A stretch of DNA of 64,000 bases from the NCBI GenBank assembly GCA_022495005.1, contig JAGYXB010000061.1:434001-498000 (forward strand). Reading direction: 5' to 3'. The notes beneath the pieces were generated by a model. That model was not told the DNA's origin and searched no databases. It was given only the letters and a program-made list of their open reading frames with translations. Below, piece by piece: positions 19,796-32,200 of this stretch. This DNA comes from Rhyacophila brunnea. Taxonomy: Eukaryota; Arthropoda; Insecta; Trichoptera; Rhyacophilidae. Each line of letters opens with the position of its first letter. Position 1 is the stretch's first letter. The translations under genes were made by a program, and so were the position numbers.

Positions 19796-20944
19796 ATTGT
19801 ATGATTGGTTTGAACTGTTTCGAGGCCCCCTTTAAATCTTCTAACGAATCGATTGCATCATCTGGCGTAAAAACACCACTAATCACAGCTACATCCAATT
19901 GCCAAAATTATATTCAAGATATTATGATACGTAAAGAAACAACCTTACCTATGACGACAGCGAATTATTAAAATATGGCAATCATAGTTTCGACTGTATC
20001 GTTTTTTTCATTGGTAGCCCTTTTATTTTTGACGTTTTTCTGTCTTGTGTTTATATGGGATGGTCTACACAGGAGGTGACGTCACGATATGTAAGATTTG
20101 CTAGGGGCTCACTGGCCACAAAAAGATGCTAGGTACTGCACTACCCAGTTTAGTAACGAAATAGTGAAATGCTCGCCATTCATTATCTCGAAAAATAGTA
20201 ATCGACGACATATTAGTACAAAGAAACCGAAAACAAAGAATCGATTGTCACAAATGACAGATTGCTTGGACCAATAGGTACCAAAAATATAGGGGTGTGT
20301 CATCAGGACCGTCCGCAGCTTAACAGAAATTGAGAGCCCGCACGCCTCTTTCATACCGTCGCATTCTGTAGTATTAAATTATTATCGATTGTGGTTGAGA
20401 GATCGAATGAATGCATGCCCCACTACCTTCTGTGAGCTTTGCGCCCTTGAACTTACTGGAATGAACGCGACGTGATTCACGATTATAAATCACGAAAGAT
20501 TCTTATGTAAAATTCTATTTAATGACATCTATAATATAGTGCCCTGATAAAACATATATGTTTGTATAAAAAAACGCGTGCCTAAAACGTTAATAAACGC
20601 AATAAAGGAACGTCACAAAACAATGCGTAGTGTAAAACGTGCTTAAAACGAATGGCGCATGCACTTAGTAATTCACTTCGTGTGTAAGGACTTTCTTTGT
20701 CTTCAGGTTTTCCTAGACATGAGGGGTTTAAAAGAATATGCACGTATTGAGATAACTCAATTTTCATAAAAAATATTGCTGACGTTTTTAATCCGTGGAG
20801 AGCTTTTAAGTTTTGAAAAGCTCTTGGTCTCAGTGGATTATGATTATAGCACACATGTTCAAACTGTGCTTTAATGCAAAAGATATTTAATCACTTTTAT
20901 TTTACTTCCTATTCCTTTTGACATTTTGCAATTAAGAGCTTTAA
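19796..20944. other. No gene recognised
   Basis: It contains a third copy of the short CGAATCG-family repeat near 19805-19880. The rest gives only short chance frames. Confidence 0.35.
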
Positions 20945-21115
20945 CTTCATCATCAGCCTGAATCTATCCACTGCTCCAACATGCCTCTCCAAGCTAAATC
21001 CATTTCTCTCGGTCTTTAATCAATACCAGCGGCTTCTAGGGTACCACCGGATGACTAGATTTGTCCAACGATTGTCCTTTCTTCGAACTATGTATCCAGC
21101 CCAACCTCGAGCAAG
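20945..21115 (-). pseudogene. RTE-like LINE fragment
   Basis: The minus strand reads ARGWAGYIVRRKDNRWTNLV followed by IRWYPR, the same GHV-RR-xDNRW-TN-V-WYPR block as at 17155 and 44835. Immediately beyond it on the plus strand (21140-21195) lies CCAATGCTAGGGCGTGACAG, which matches the 3' end of a different LINE at 32152-32180. Two remnants are therefore juxtaposed. Confidence 0.6.
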
Positions 21116-21199
21116 CAGTCTATGTCTTTTCTGGGAACACTTCTCTGTTATATTATGTACCAATGCTAGGGCGTGACAGGGTGAAAGAAAGAAGAAGAC

Positions 21200-22687
21200 C
21201 AAGTAGAATGTTCAGTATTTAATTTTAGTGTAAAATCTTTGCATTATTGAATTTTTATTGTGTTAATTAAATTGAATATCTACCGTTTGGACAAACTTTT
21301 GTTAACCTTCCGCGTTATTGTTTTCATATCGATTGCCTTTAGATGTGTCTCACTTATACCTATCTATCATGTCGATGGATATTATATCAACCTTCTTTTA
21401 TTGATCTTTATCATCTTCTACTTCTACCAGATACCAATAGCTCGGTGAAGCTGTGGTCGTACAAATCTACCAATAACGGAGATTTTTAAGCTATGATATG
21501 CGGCATCTCCGCTCCGTCTGCCAGTGCATTTTCCTTTCCTATTGAAAATATGGCATTACTATGCATATATATTAATTACTATCGAATGAATAAGTCTTAT
21601 ATGCGTTTCAATTATTTCAAAATAGTATATGCATTAATTTTCAAATAGTTCCGATGAAAGTGATGACAATAATACACGCAATTACATAATGATCTGCGGA
21701 AATTAACTTATCCGCGGAAATATCTGCTGCAAAATAATACATGCATGATATGTCTGCATTCCTAGCTCGTAAATGTATACGCTCTGTATATTATTAGTTA
21801 CTGCATAGTTAGGTAGACGTGAATCATGTATCTAATGACGATGGTACAAATATGTAACTAGGACGATATTATTTATACGCGAATGCCTAAACTTCGAAAT
21901 GAAATTTAATTAATTATTTTGTATACCTTTTCATAACGCTGATCAAATCACGATTTAATTGACCCTTCATAAACCAATATTAAATCAATAGTATTAATTA
22001 CTAATTATTATTGTTAATATAGTGCACAAATAATCTAGTGCAATTGATGAAATAAGATATAACTATGAATATATTAGACTTCGTCAAGTTCGGCCGCTTC
22101 AAGCAGAATACTCCACTTGTCCCGGACGTCTGATTTTCTTATCCAGTCGATCAATTCTAGCGGTCATCCGCCTGCAACGTGTCGAATATGTCAATTTGAC
22201 GTCATCGTTATTCACAAAACACACGTTGCCAAATTGGTCGAATGCAACTCTTTAGTTTAAAAATACATCTACTGTTGCAATCGACAAGTTGCATGCTTCT
22301 CGGGCTGCGAGTCGAAGACGCCAGGACGGATACAAACACCTACAAATTAGTCATTCCTATACCGACTCTCCTATAAAATATCTATGTATACGTTTCGAAG
22401 GTTACGTGCAACTACTGTCGCTAGGTAAAAGTGCGCGGTCTTCATATGGAACACCGGATCGACGTTCTTGGAAGGCTTGATTTATGGCTGTGCGGCAGAC
22501 GAGGAGAATTTAGATGTGAGAGCCCGCTTAGTCTCTCTGTAGACCTTCAATCCACCGAACTACCTTGCTGACCTTCCGCTCGCATCGCCATTTTGAAGAA
22601 AAACACCGTTTTCTTCGAAATATCTCTTCGCCAAGCTAAAAATAGTTATTATATTTTTTTATTGAAAGGTATCTTGTATGTCTAAGC
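21200..22687. other. No gene recognised; slightly GC-richer block near 22080-22640
   Basis: The block at 22080-22640 has more balanced composition than its surroundings and several runs of CTTCG/CGAAG, but I found no convincing coding frame, splice pattern or repeat copy elsewhere. Confidence 0.3.
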
Positions 22688-23018
22688 CAGTGATCCACAA
22701 ACCGCAGCCCAAATGGCATTTGTTGAGGCCCAAAATAACAAGTACTTCATCACCAAAATTTTCATTGAATACGGTAAAATTCTAATTTCCTATACCTATA
22801 CTAAGTTCTATCGTGCAAATACATACGTTCGTACGTACTGCAGCATTAAGAGTGATTGGAGTAGCTGATATGTAACTATTAAATTAAAAATAATAAACTG
22901 TATGGTCACGTCTACCATAATTAATCATTGTTTTTCAACACCTTTACCCACTGCAGCCCGTGAAAAAATTGAAAATGGATAAATTGGCCTTTCATTAAAA
23001 TAGGTTGTACACCACTGA
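22688..23018. mobile_element. hAT-type MITE
   Basis: It starts CAGTGATCCACAAACC and ends GGTTGTACACCACTG, an imperfect 15-16 bp inverted repeat with the CAGTG tip of hAT elements. Flanks GTCTAAGC and ATCTAAAG share TCTAA, a possible decayed 8-bp duplication. There is no ORF. Confidence 0.6.
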
Positions 23019-26000
23019 TCTAAAGCTACTGCGCTGTAAAGTGGAAGAATATCATTAAAAATAAAAAAAAACATGTTTTAAAATAATTATTACTATATTA
23101 TAACCATAACTACCTAACCCATTGTAGGGTAAACCTACACTGCTAGTGGACTTTTATCACTATCAACTACATGTCTAAGCTTTTTTAGTGAGACTCCGTT
23201 TTACTACACACTCGCCCGTGCGATAAATCTGTATTTTTCTGGTATTTTAAAACTTAAGCCACACCATTTTTGTTGTTGAGAGCTAGGGGAAAGTTCAACC
23301 ACACTTATATTTCTCTTATGTGAGTAAGTTCCGTTGTAATATAAACACTGGTTTCCATCAAAAGACCTGTTTGAAACGCGAATGTAGATATACATATTAT
23401 ATTCAAAAGCACATAAAGCTAGATTACGTCTTATGGTAAAGGGCATTAGTGTACCTACTTGCAAGGCCCGACGCTAGAAATATAATTAACGAGGAAACCG
23501 TGGTCCGCCTCTCAGACCTTGCAAGGTTTCAGTTAAAAGAAAGCGTGGGTGGGGTGGGGCAAACCAGCAAATGAATTCATTATCATTCAAAATCCCACCC
23601 CTTGAAACCATGATTCAGAGCTTTCTGCTGTCCATTAGAAAGGTAACCAGAAGACAAAAGGATATAATATTTTATTATTTTTATTGAAGAAAAAAAATAG
23701 GAATCCTACACATTATAGTGCAAGTAATTTACAACATTTTTGGGAAGTTCTTCCTGTTGCCCTCCGTGACAACTTTTAGGGTCGTTTCTCGGTGTGAAGA
23801 TGTGGCGTTCTAGTAGAGAGAATGGACGTCGTGTCAAATAAAATTTATTACCTGTTGAAAAAAATCTAACATAATTTTCTGCTGTCATATAGCGGGTTCT
23901 AGCCCCGTTACGGACTGTTCAAATTGGCATTTGGCACACGGCATAAATCGCACGTTCAACATGTGTTTGCATCCCGCGACATGTTCTCACTCGGCGTGGG
24001 GAATTCCTGCAAGCGATTCAATTTCACGACTGATGATGACTTAATCCGCCAATCCTCCGTGCATAAATAAATACTCACTTGCAATCACGATGAAGACGTG
24101 TTCGATGAACATGGTGCATTTCAGCTCGTCGCGAAAACAGGATTCGTACCGCACCTCTATTGGATATTTTAAATTGGTACTTAGGTATAAAGAAATGTTG
24201 AAGGAATTTTAATTATTTCAGGAAAAAGTAATTCAAGCTAATAGCCAGCTTTTGGACAAGCCACTTTTAAGGACGGAAGTGGAGGTTTAATTTGGAACTA
24301 GGTTTGAATTAAAAGGGTATGTATCTATATTCCTTTTTTCGCATAATAAAATATGAAGACCCTTTATTTTCAATAACATCGTTCTATAGACTATCTTTCA
24401 ATCACTCGATGTCATTTGAAAAAGTGCATAAAATGTACTATTCTAAACGCTGATCTAGGATATCCATAATACACATTCGAAACAGTTTTTAAATATAATT
24501 TATACAGTCACAGAATCATTCCAAGAGGTTAAAATCATAATTGTCTTGATTTTAATAAAACTGCATATTTATGGAGACGTTTTAAATATTGATTTTATTG
24601 AAGCAGTCAAATATTGTTATTAATTCAATCGACAACCCACACATTTTTCACACATTGGGTTTAATACATTCAAAACCATTTAACATTGTCCCCAAATCAA
24701 TATTTAATTATACAGGTTTTTTGTTATTACTATAAATTTTTGGTTGACATATCTATTAGGTGTACCTACAGTGACTAGCTCGTAGGTAGGGCGAGCCGGG
24801 TGACTGACTGGACCGTCGAGATTTAAAGGGCGCCAAATTGAACATAATTAATATTATATTATTTAGAAAAAAATATATATTTAATTTCCAGTGAATTTAA
24901 AAAGAATGGATAACACATGTTTTACTAAGTATATTAAACAGATCAAAAATATTTATCGATCAAACAACTGGCAAATTAAAATCTGGACCCGAGAAGTTTA
25001 ATTACTGTTGATGTATTATTGTATTAGGTTTGCCCGGTCTATCAAATTGTGTAATTAAATTAAAAAACAATATTAATTAATCACAAGGAGGATAACTCAT
25101 GTATACTGCCGTTCTTGTTATCGGTTTTATAAATTATTAAACATATTTTTTAAATGTGTGATTCCTATGGTACTTTCATAATAGTAGATGCCTTACTGTT
25201 ACTGCTGGTAATCTATTCAGGTAACAATTTTTAATTTATGAAAATCATAATTTTTTTCTGTTATTATGATTTTTCCAATATTTCTGAAAAGAAAATACCA
25301 TTATATCACCCCCCATCCTTATATTGCAAATAAGCATTGTTATACAGTATCCCGCGAGAGAGTTAAGATAAATACTTGTCTCTCTTGGGCGCTATAGTCA
25401 CGAACTGACTCTGTGTAGGTATAAAGCGCAGTAAAATACACTAGTGTGACTAGTTAAGTACCTACTAGTCGTAGTATCTAAGGTACAAATGTAACCATTG
25501 GTGTTTTAATACTTCGGATAAGTTTATATCGATAAATTTTGACATTCGATTCAATATTGGCAATAATCAACTAGAGAAGATGTATCAATACGTACATTTT
25601 AACAATGTCATTTGATTTGTATATAAGTGTCGTACAGTTTAGTTTGTAGTAATCAAGTATAAAAACTTTTCGTTTCGTAACTTAAAATAAGTAATAAGAA
25701 TTGATAGAGAAATCTTTGTTAAAATTAGATACACGTGTATTATACCAAATAAATGACATGCCTAGATATGAAAACTGATATTAAAAATATAATGGTCTGG
25801 ATAGAATAATAATCGATTGTTTAATTTTTGCCACTTTGCCAACAGGCCAATATAATTATTGTTAAAAATATTCGATAAAATGAAAGTTGTTTAATATAAT
25901 AGTCGAATCGCAGTCATCGATCAGGCGTTCACCGTTAACTGCATGCTAGGTCTTACTAAATAAGCTTATTGAATTTTAATGTTGCAAAGGGCTTCGAAAA

Positions 26001-26100
26001 CATTCACTTTAATTTAACAGAGCAATGCAATACCACTTATTTGAGATTTGCTATTTGCAAAAACTGGCCGAAATCTAGATTCTAGAAGCTCTTTATTTTT
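23019..26100. other. No gene recognised
   Basis: AT-rich. CAGTGACTAGCTCGTAGG at about 24770 looks like one hAT tip, but no partner end was found. No credible ORF was found. Confidence 0.35.
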
Positions 26101-26692
26101 GAAGTTATACTTCTTTTGGCGAGTTTGGGAAAACAGATCAGAGTGTATTTTTCGCGTGTGACCGGCTGCGATGTAACAAATATTTTTTTATAATTTATAT
26201 TGCATTCGGGTTGCGTAATACTGTTAACTTTCCTAATTAATAATTACGAAATGAAGCAATAAAATAATTTTAAACCAGCAGTGCTCCAATAAGCGGCGCT
26301 TTTTCTGAATGTATAACAAGATAATTAAAATAGTAATATTAAATAATAATAATTATTACGAAATGTAGCAATAACACAATTTTAGACCAGTGGAGCTCCA
26401 ATAAGCGGCCCTTTTTCTGAGTGTGTAAGTTAACAAGATAATTAAAAGAGTAATAATAAATATTATTAATATTTACGAATGAAGCAATAAAATAGGTTTA
26501 AACCAGCGGCACTCCATTTCAAAATCCTACCAATAAGAAAAACAAATAATTTGGATTGTTTGATGAACCAAAGAAACACTTTTATTTATTTTGTGAGCCT
26601 GGTTCCAAATCACCACACTAGAGCTAGTCGAAGAATCTAGGTTATCATAAGTTTTGTTTTTGTTTTGTTATGCCAAAGAAGTATAACTTCTA
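26101..26692. mobile_element. Inverted-repeat element with internal tandem repeats
   Basis: GAAGTTATACTTCTTTTGGC at the left is inverted as GCCAAAGAAGTATAACTTC at the right. Between them about 2.5 units of roughly 115-120 bp repeat in tandem (from about 26240, 26347 and 26468), each with ACGAAATGAAGCAATAA, an ACCAGYRG-type word and CTCCAATAAGCGGC. It is non-coding and probably a non-autonomous transposon; the superfamily is unknown. Confidence 0.55.
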
Positions 26693-27788
26693 ACACGCGT
26701 ACATAAGTACACACAACGATTTTTTTTTTTAAATTTTCTAAGTTTTTTTTTACATTTAACTACACATCACATATTATTAGAACTAAAGTAGATCACATAA
26801 AATAGGAAAAAAATACTTATTAATAGAATAACGTAGGTACTGAGAAAGTAATAATATGCAAAAATTACATTAACAAAATAATTACAACTTACCGATTAGA
26901 CATACCTGCACAAAAAAAATATTGTTCAAAACAATATATTATCAACGTTAATAGTACTATCAAATAGACCAACCGCGCGATATACAGCATCATGAAACAA
27001 CGCGTCCGTTCTACGAAGGAGTCGCACAAAGACCGCAGAGTTACGAGAGATAAATTGATGTCAACATGAAAATTAATACGTGCTAATATAGAAAGATTGT
27101 AATTATTGTAAATGAACCCACAAACAAATAGAAAAAAAATATTGTAAAAAAACTCGTTCTCCGATATTGCATACTCCGAAGAAAACTTGTGGGGAATTTA
27201 TTTTGATTTTAATTATTTTTTTGCCGATACAAAAAATTAAGAAATTTAATATTTTAAATAACAATATTTCCTACATGGGCAGATAATAATGATTATATTA
27301 ACTATATCAGGTACATTATGTATACCTATCCCTTATTAGCAATAAAATTATCTTTATGTGTTCACTTCATTAGAATTGTTAATCCTAAATATCATCTCGG
27401 TTTTAAGTTTTAACTACTAACTCTGATGAGGTAATAAAGATGAGTTTCATCAGATATCTGAGTATTGTCTCTCGTAAGGTATTAACTATCGGTTGGGTTA
27501 ACTTAAATTATGAAATTACAAAGGTTACTTCGCTTAAGTATTCAACAGGTTTTTTTAGTGTGATAGTCGTAGTTCAGATAAAGTCATAAACATCTCGCCA
27601 CGTGTTATGAAATCTCTGTCGGCATACATATATGTTCTAGAATATCTGCGAACCAGTGTTCGCAATGGATATAAGCGCACCGGAACGCAGCTCCGGTTTG
27701 TGATGTCGCCGAAATTATCGCTCAGTTTCGTGGAAAAATTAAATATTACGTCCCGGATCGTAAATTATTAAAATATAATTACATCCAG
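26693..27788. other. No gene recognised
   Basis: AT-rich. At 27655-27745 there is a GC-rich patch (GCACCGGAACGCAGCTCCGG, then ATTATCGCTCAGTTTCGTGG) resembling the ends of the small elements at 45334 and 45694, perhaps a decayed relative. Confidence 0.35.
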
Positions 27789-28000
27789 TATATTGGCTAT
27801 TTTCAAAATTTCTTTGCTGCTGGCTTCCTGTAAAGTGTAAGCCGACAAGAATCGTGTTTTTTTTAGACATAAATTTTATGGCAGTACTATACGACCCGAA
27901 GAGGTTGGACGGTCTTTAATATATGACCATAAATTTCCGATACAACATTTCAGAGGCGAACTGCATTTCCTACACGGTCATACATACGTCAGTCCTCAAT
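27789..28000 (-). repeat. Dispersed repeat with TTCCGATACA core, copy 2
   Basis: The reverse complement of this block matches 16370-16584. On the plus strand it reads CTGCTGGCTTCCTGTAAAGT, GTCGTATAG in reverse sense, then TTTCCGATACAACATTTC and GCGAACTGCATTTCC. Confidence 0.55.
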
Positions 28001-28871
28001 TGACATTTGTTGTTCAAGGTAGACGAGGTTTGAGTGCCATTGATTAGGATTGCTTTTGGTTCAGCAAAGCAGTTTATTGCCAGGAGACATTTATATACCA
28101 ACAATGAAATAATTACAAACTGTTTTTGCAGAGTTTCAATAATGTTTATTTACCTTTCTCTATTAACCGCCATAAATATCGAGCTGATTTAATTTTAGCG
28201 GTTAATTGATATAACTTGGCGATTTTACGCAATTTTGAAATAATCATAGACCCCACGCTTCGGTATAAATCACAATTAGTGTTGGAAAACGTCTAATGCT
28301 AATAATAACTTTAATAAGTAGCAGGAAAGAACAAGTGGTATTAGACTTAGTGAAAATATATTATCTCAATGCGGAACATCGAGAAGCTAAGTAAGTTGTC
28401 ACCAACCTGTGACTCACGGAACGAACTTTTTTTTATTTTATAACTATAACATGTAATTTCAATCTATGCATACCGTAAATTGTAAGTTAAATGAGCTAAA
28501 AAACAAATATTTCAAATTAAAAAAAATACATTATAAGTACTTAACAAATTATACTTACACATTTTGAGAGTTATTATTGTATTGTCTAAGGACGGTGTAA
28601 TTGCTACGTGAAGCACTAAAAACTACGCTAAATAAAAATAGGTAAGTACTTTATATTAGAAGTGTGTCTACTTGCTGTTTTCGTAAGAATGTGTATTTTT
28701 TTAGTCATTTTGTTATACTTTACCAGCGTCAAAATGGCAATCCTCCAGATGGTGTCACTAAGTTGGTAGCGCCATAGCGTTAAATTTCTTTATACTGCAA
28801 ATACCTAGTATATTGGTATTAGACGAACTTTAATAGTGACATGCAACTAGAATAAATTTAATTTTTTCTCA
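28001..28871. other. No gene recognised
   Basis: AT-rich stretch without a supported feature. Confidence 0.35.
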
Positions 28872-28879
28872 TGTACAAT

Positions 28880-29496
28880 TAGAGTTGGGTATTTCCCGAG
28901 AAAATCTCAATCTCGAGATTCGGGATTTCCCAAAATGATGAAATTTTGCATTCTCGAGATTCGGGATTTCCAGAAAAAAATTCTCGAGAAATCGGGAGTT
29001 TTCAAAAAAAAAACTGTAATCTATGTAAAAATAGACAAATTCCTAAAAAATATGATTTTTTTTTATTTATGTAAGAAGACAAACAAAATAGAAGTAGGAA
29101 AACAAAAATAATTTAAATCATTGCTTATTAAAATAGAATTTCAAAAAACACAGACTGTCAATCGCTGCGTCTGACAATCGCGTACGCATTTGAGACACAA
29201 AATTCCCTGGTGTTGCAAAAATTATTGCGCTCATTTTGATTCGACGTTGGCTTAATTGTGTTAAATGCCCGGATCAGTCCTTGAATTTTGTGTTTTCTGT
29301 CCACTTTTTCCATATAGAAAATCGTTTTTTCAATTAATATTAAATTTGATAATAAAGAAATCCAGAATCCCGAGAAAAGATTCTCGAGATCCGGGATTTC
29401 CGAAATGTTAAAAATTTCCATTCTCGAGATTCAGGATGGAATATCCCGAATATTTCTCGAGAATTCCCGTCGGAAAATTCCCGAAACCCAACTCTA
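28880..29496 (-). mobile_element. hAT-type element with TCTCGAGA subterminal words and transposase remnant
   Basis: Perfect 10-bp inverted tips TAGAGTTGGG/CCCAACTCTA are flanked by 8-bp duplications TGTACAAT (28872-28879) and TGCACAAT (29497-29504). Both subterminal zones are filled with repeats of TTCTCGAGA and TTCGGGATTTCC. Between them the minus strand encodes IKPTSNQNERNNFCNTREF and, a little later, SVFFEIL. This resembles the hAT transposase C-terminus (P-TS-x-ER-x-F, later xCFL). It is therefore an internally deleted derivative of an autonomous hAT element. The copy at 41020-41549 shares the same middle. Confidence 0.85.
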
Positions 29497-29504
29497 TGCA
29501 CAAT

Positions 29505-30239
29505 GAATGACTTATCACAACATTGTATAAAGAAAGTAACGAAGTATATCAATCTGCCAAATGTATTAATTTGGCAGGTAGGTAGGTATCTAGTATAAAT
29601 TTAAAAGTTAATAACCATTTTTTACTCAATTGGTAATAGTATTCGAATATCGGATATTAAACTGACATCGACTCAGAATTTTGCAGAATCTTTTACATTT
29701 AGCGAAAATGTTGTGTATCTCGTGAAGAAATCATAGACGTAAGGTGCAAACTGTTGGGCCTATCTGATCCAAAGCCAATTATTAGGAGCGCGAAAATTAA
29801 TTCGAAATACAAGTAAATCCGTCATAAATAACACGTTCGGAATGTTTTCACTCCGAAGTTAATAACAGATTTAGCGAACCATATTTCACTTCCCTGTCAT
29901 CTAGATAGATGCACTAGTTAACTGGTACTACAATAATAATCCTACTAAGGTATTTTCGTGGTAGTGGTAGTTAAAATGATTGTACTGTAGTTATCATGCC
30001 ATTAAAAATATATTGATTACATATATATTAAGTATTAATATAAACAAGAAGTTAATAATCCGTGTCAACGTCAAACGAAGGTGATTGATGATAATTGATT
30101 TAAATTAAATATTTTTTCAATTTTCTATACTTACATAGCAACCGTTATTTGCGACCCAATTGATTTTGTTACTGCAGTTCTAACTTACGTAATGTAAGAT
30201 TAGATTTAATAGTTTTGAACAAATCAGCAGTCATATTTG
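29505..30239. other. No gene recognised
   Basis: AT-rich DNA between a hAT element and a LINE remnant; nothing supported. Confidence 0.35.
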
Positions 30240-30864
30240 ACTCGAAGATCAATCGCTTGGAGGTAACCGTGAACAGACTCGCACGAACTGTGGACGTCTT
30301 CATGTTATGAATGCAGCGAAAACCAAATCCATGAGTAGTGCCACATGCATTGACACCAATACTATTATGCGGGTTTCCTGTCTGCCGGTCAATCTGGTGA
30401 CCAGGTTCAAATACTCAAGTGCCACAGTTGCCAGTGAACTTGGAGTCACGTGGAGGTCAAGGCTGTATTACATGAAAAGCAAAATATTTGTTCAACGCGT
30501 GCGTGCTACCTGTCCTCATGTATATTTGTGAAATTTGATTGATTTAAGCTTTTGAGCTTTGAGAATCTATGTCTACGGCGAATCTTAGTGGTGCATTGGT
30601 ACGGTCATGTTACAAACACTCGAGCGGACACGGTAGCCCTCGATGATTTAAGTTGTCACAAAGAGACACGCGGCTGAGATATATGTACCGAATACCGCCA
30701 GAGAATGCGACACTCCGTACCCTTGTGGCACAACCTTAAAGATTCCGTCACCGTGCCGAACCTCCCTCGCTCTATAGCGGTCCTACAAATCTCGATCTAC
30801 GTGCTGAAGGTTGCGAGAGACGTGACGATAAACCGAGGAAAGTGACGCGATCTTGTGCTTAACC
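30240..30864 (+). pseudogene. LINE RT remnant, 5' side of the nested insertion
   Basis: Translation near 30307 gives NAAKTKSMSSATCIDTNTIM then VTRFKYSSATV. This corresponds to the RT stretch after the YADD box (NxxKTK, later T-FKYL-x). After stops comes the post-RT region, ending with a 3' leader CTTGTGCTTAAC. The same family occurs at 46030-46545 (plus) and 48380-49580 (minus). The hAT element at 30865-32143 cuts it; the 3' end resumes at 32144. Confidence 0.65.
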
Positions 30865-31039
30865 CAGTGGTTCCCAAAGTTGACTGGGCTCCGACCCATC
30901 TAACAAACATTTCCAAACTTGGGACCCACCTCATAGCTGTCTTAGAGAAAAGAGGGCATAAATATTGGTAATGCTCAGATTCCCTAGTGGTGAGTCGTGG
31001 AACTACTTAATGCTGTCTTATTTGTTCTAATTGAAACGC

Positions 31040-31395
31040 ATCCTCATTGAGACGCATCCTCAAAATTCCTTGGACTGACCGGGTGACAAATGTTGAAGTT
31101 CTCAATCGAATGGGGAAGGAACGAGAAGTTCTACGTAGTATCAAAACCAGGAAACTACAATACCTCGGCCACATTATGAGAGGACAAAAATACAGCATTC
31201 CCCAACTCGTCATTCAAGGAAAGATCAATGGGAAGCGTAGCAGAGGACGGCGTCGCATTTCGTGGCTTAAGAACCTCCGTGATTGGTACGACTGCAGCTC
31301 CACCGAACTGTTCCGGGTAGCAGACGACAAAGATAAGATCGCCTTGATGGTGGCCGACCTCCGTTAGGGGATGGCACAATAAGAAGAAATAAAAA
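31040..31395 (+). pseudogene. 5'-truncated LINE fragment inside the hAT element
   Basis: An open 106-codon frame encodes RRILKIPWTDRVTNVEVLNR, MGKEREVL, LQYLGHIMRG and SRGRRRISWLKNLRDWYDC. This is the post-RT arm of a LINE family (R-x-LRIPW...TN-x-VL-x-R-MGK...YLGH-x-RG...GRRR-x-SWLKNLR-W) common in arthropods. The frame is intact through its own stop (GAC CTC CGT TAG) and followed by a short AATAAG-rich tail. The 5' part including RT is missing. It lies within the hAT element, so it is younger than that insertion. Confidence 0.75.
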
Positions 31396-31545
31396 AAATA
31401 TTTTTTATAAGTGTTACCAATATGAATGAAAGACTGTTGAAATAAGAAACACAACTTAAATAAAAAAAAATATTACTTAAATACCTACACCTGCAAGGTT
31501 TTTTTACAAAGTTATTTCAATGGGAAGGATGTACCTACTTGTTTC

Positions 31546-31944
31546 TTATTTTTCTTCATTACAGTTTTCATCAACTTCAACTTTGGTTACTTTTAATCGC
31601 AGTGAGTTTGATATATCCAATTTATTTCGGTATTTAGTTTTAATGTTAACCATAGCCGAAAATCCGACCTCACATAGATATGAGGTAGTAAAGAGGAGGA
31701 GGACTTTCAGAGCTTCGAACAGGCAAGGATAATTATTATCAGCAACTGAGAGCCAGAATTTCGTTAACTGTTTATGATTGAAACTATTTTTCAGTGACGT
31801 ATCTTCTGATAAATCAATGGGTTCTACGACATGTGTTTCGTTCACCGCGCTGTCACCGACTGAGCTGTTAGTATGGCTGGCGCTAGCTCCAGCGCTAGCT
31901 GGCGATATTCCGCGACTGTGCTGCCATCTGTAGTGCATTGGCAA
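31546..31944 (-). pseudogene. hAT transposase C-terminal fragment (dimerisation domain)
   Basis: 132 codons. The second half reads KQLTKFWLSVADNNYPCLFE followed by KVLLLFTTSYLCEVGFSAMV and KTKYRNKLDISNSLRL. This matches the C-terminal hAT dimerisation region as found in Buster-type and ZBED5/FAM200-like proteins (FW-x-S, YP-L, LL-F-TTYLCE-x-GFS, KTKYRNRL). The catalytic D-D-E part is absent, apparently lost by deletion. The first third (serine/alanine-rich) is not recognised. Confidence 0.8.
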
Positions 31945-32143
31945 TTCAAATTATTATTATTTTATCACAATATTTTCCGTAACTTAAGTTTATTTCAATT
32001 TTTGGGAATTATAAATAGCTGAATGAAATATCAAATTTATCACTTGCTATTTTTTTTTAATTCATGTATACAGTGGCGAGGGCCCACTCAATATTCGCTC
32101 GCGACCCACTGGTGGGTCGCGACCCATAGTTTGGGAAACCATG

Positions 32144-32200
32144 GCTTAACATATGCCCCAATGCTGAAGCGTGACAGGGTGAAGTAAGTAAATCAACATT
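32144..32200 (+). pseudogene. LINE remnant, 3' side of the nested insertion
   Basis: It resumes ATATGCCCCAATGCTGAAGC and GTGACAGGGTGAAG. The uninterrupted relative at 48430-48480 (minus) reads GTGCTTGCCCTATGCCCCAA, confirming the two parts were once joined. Confidence 0.65.

Larger units (their letters stand above)
30865..32143 (-). mobile_element. hAT element (Buster/ZBED-like), decayed, carrying a LINE insertion
   Basis: The ends are CAGTGGTTCCCAAA and TTTGGGAAACCATG (inverted, one tip base changed), flanked by GCTTAACC (30857-30864) and GCTTAACA (32144-32151), an 8-bp duplication with one mismatch. The minus strand keeps a transposase C-terminus (31546-31944). A LINE fragment sits inside at about 31040-31395. 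It is inserted into the LINE of 30240-32200, whose sequence joins up across it. Confidence 0.85.

Noticed and set aside
29158..29552. Overlapping minus-strand frames of 70-87 codons at the hAT element
   Set aside because: They mix repeat words (SREFSR...) with a broken transposase end, so they were annotated as part of the element and not as genes.
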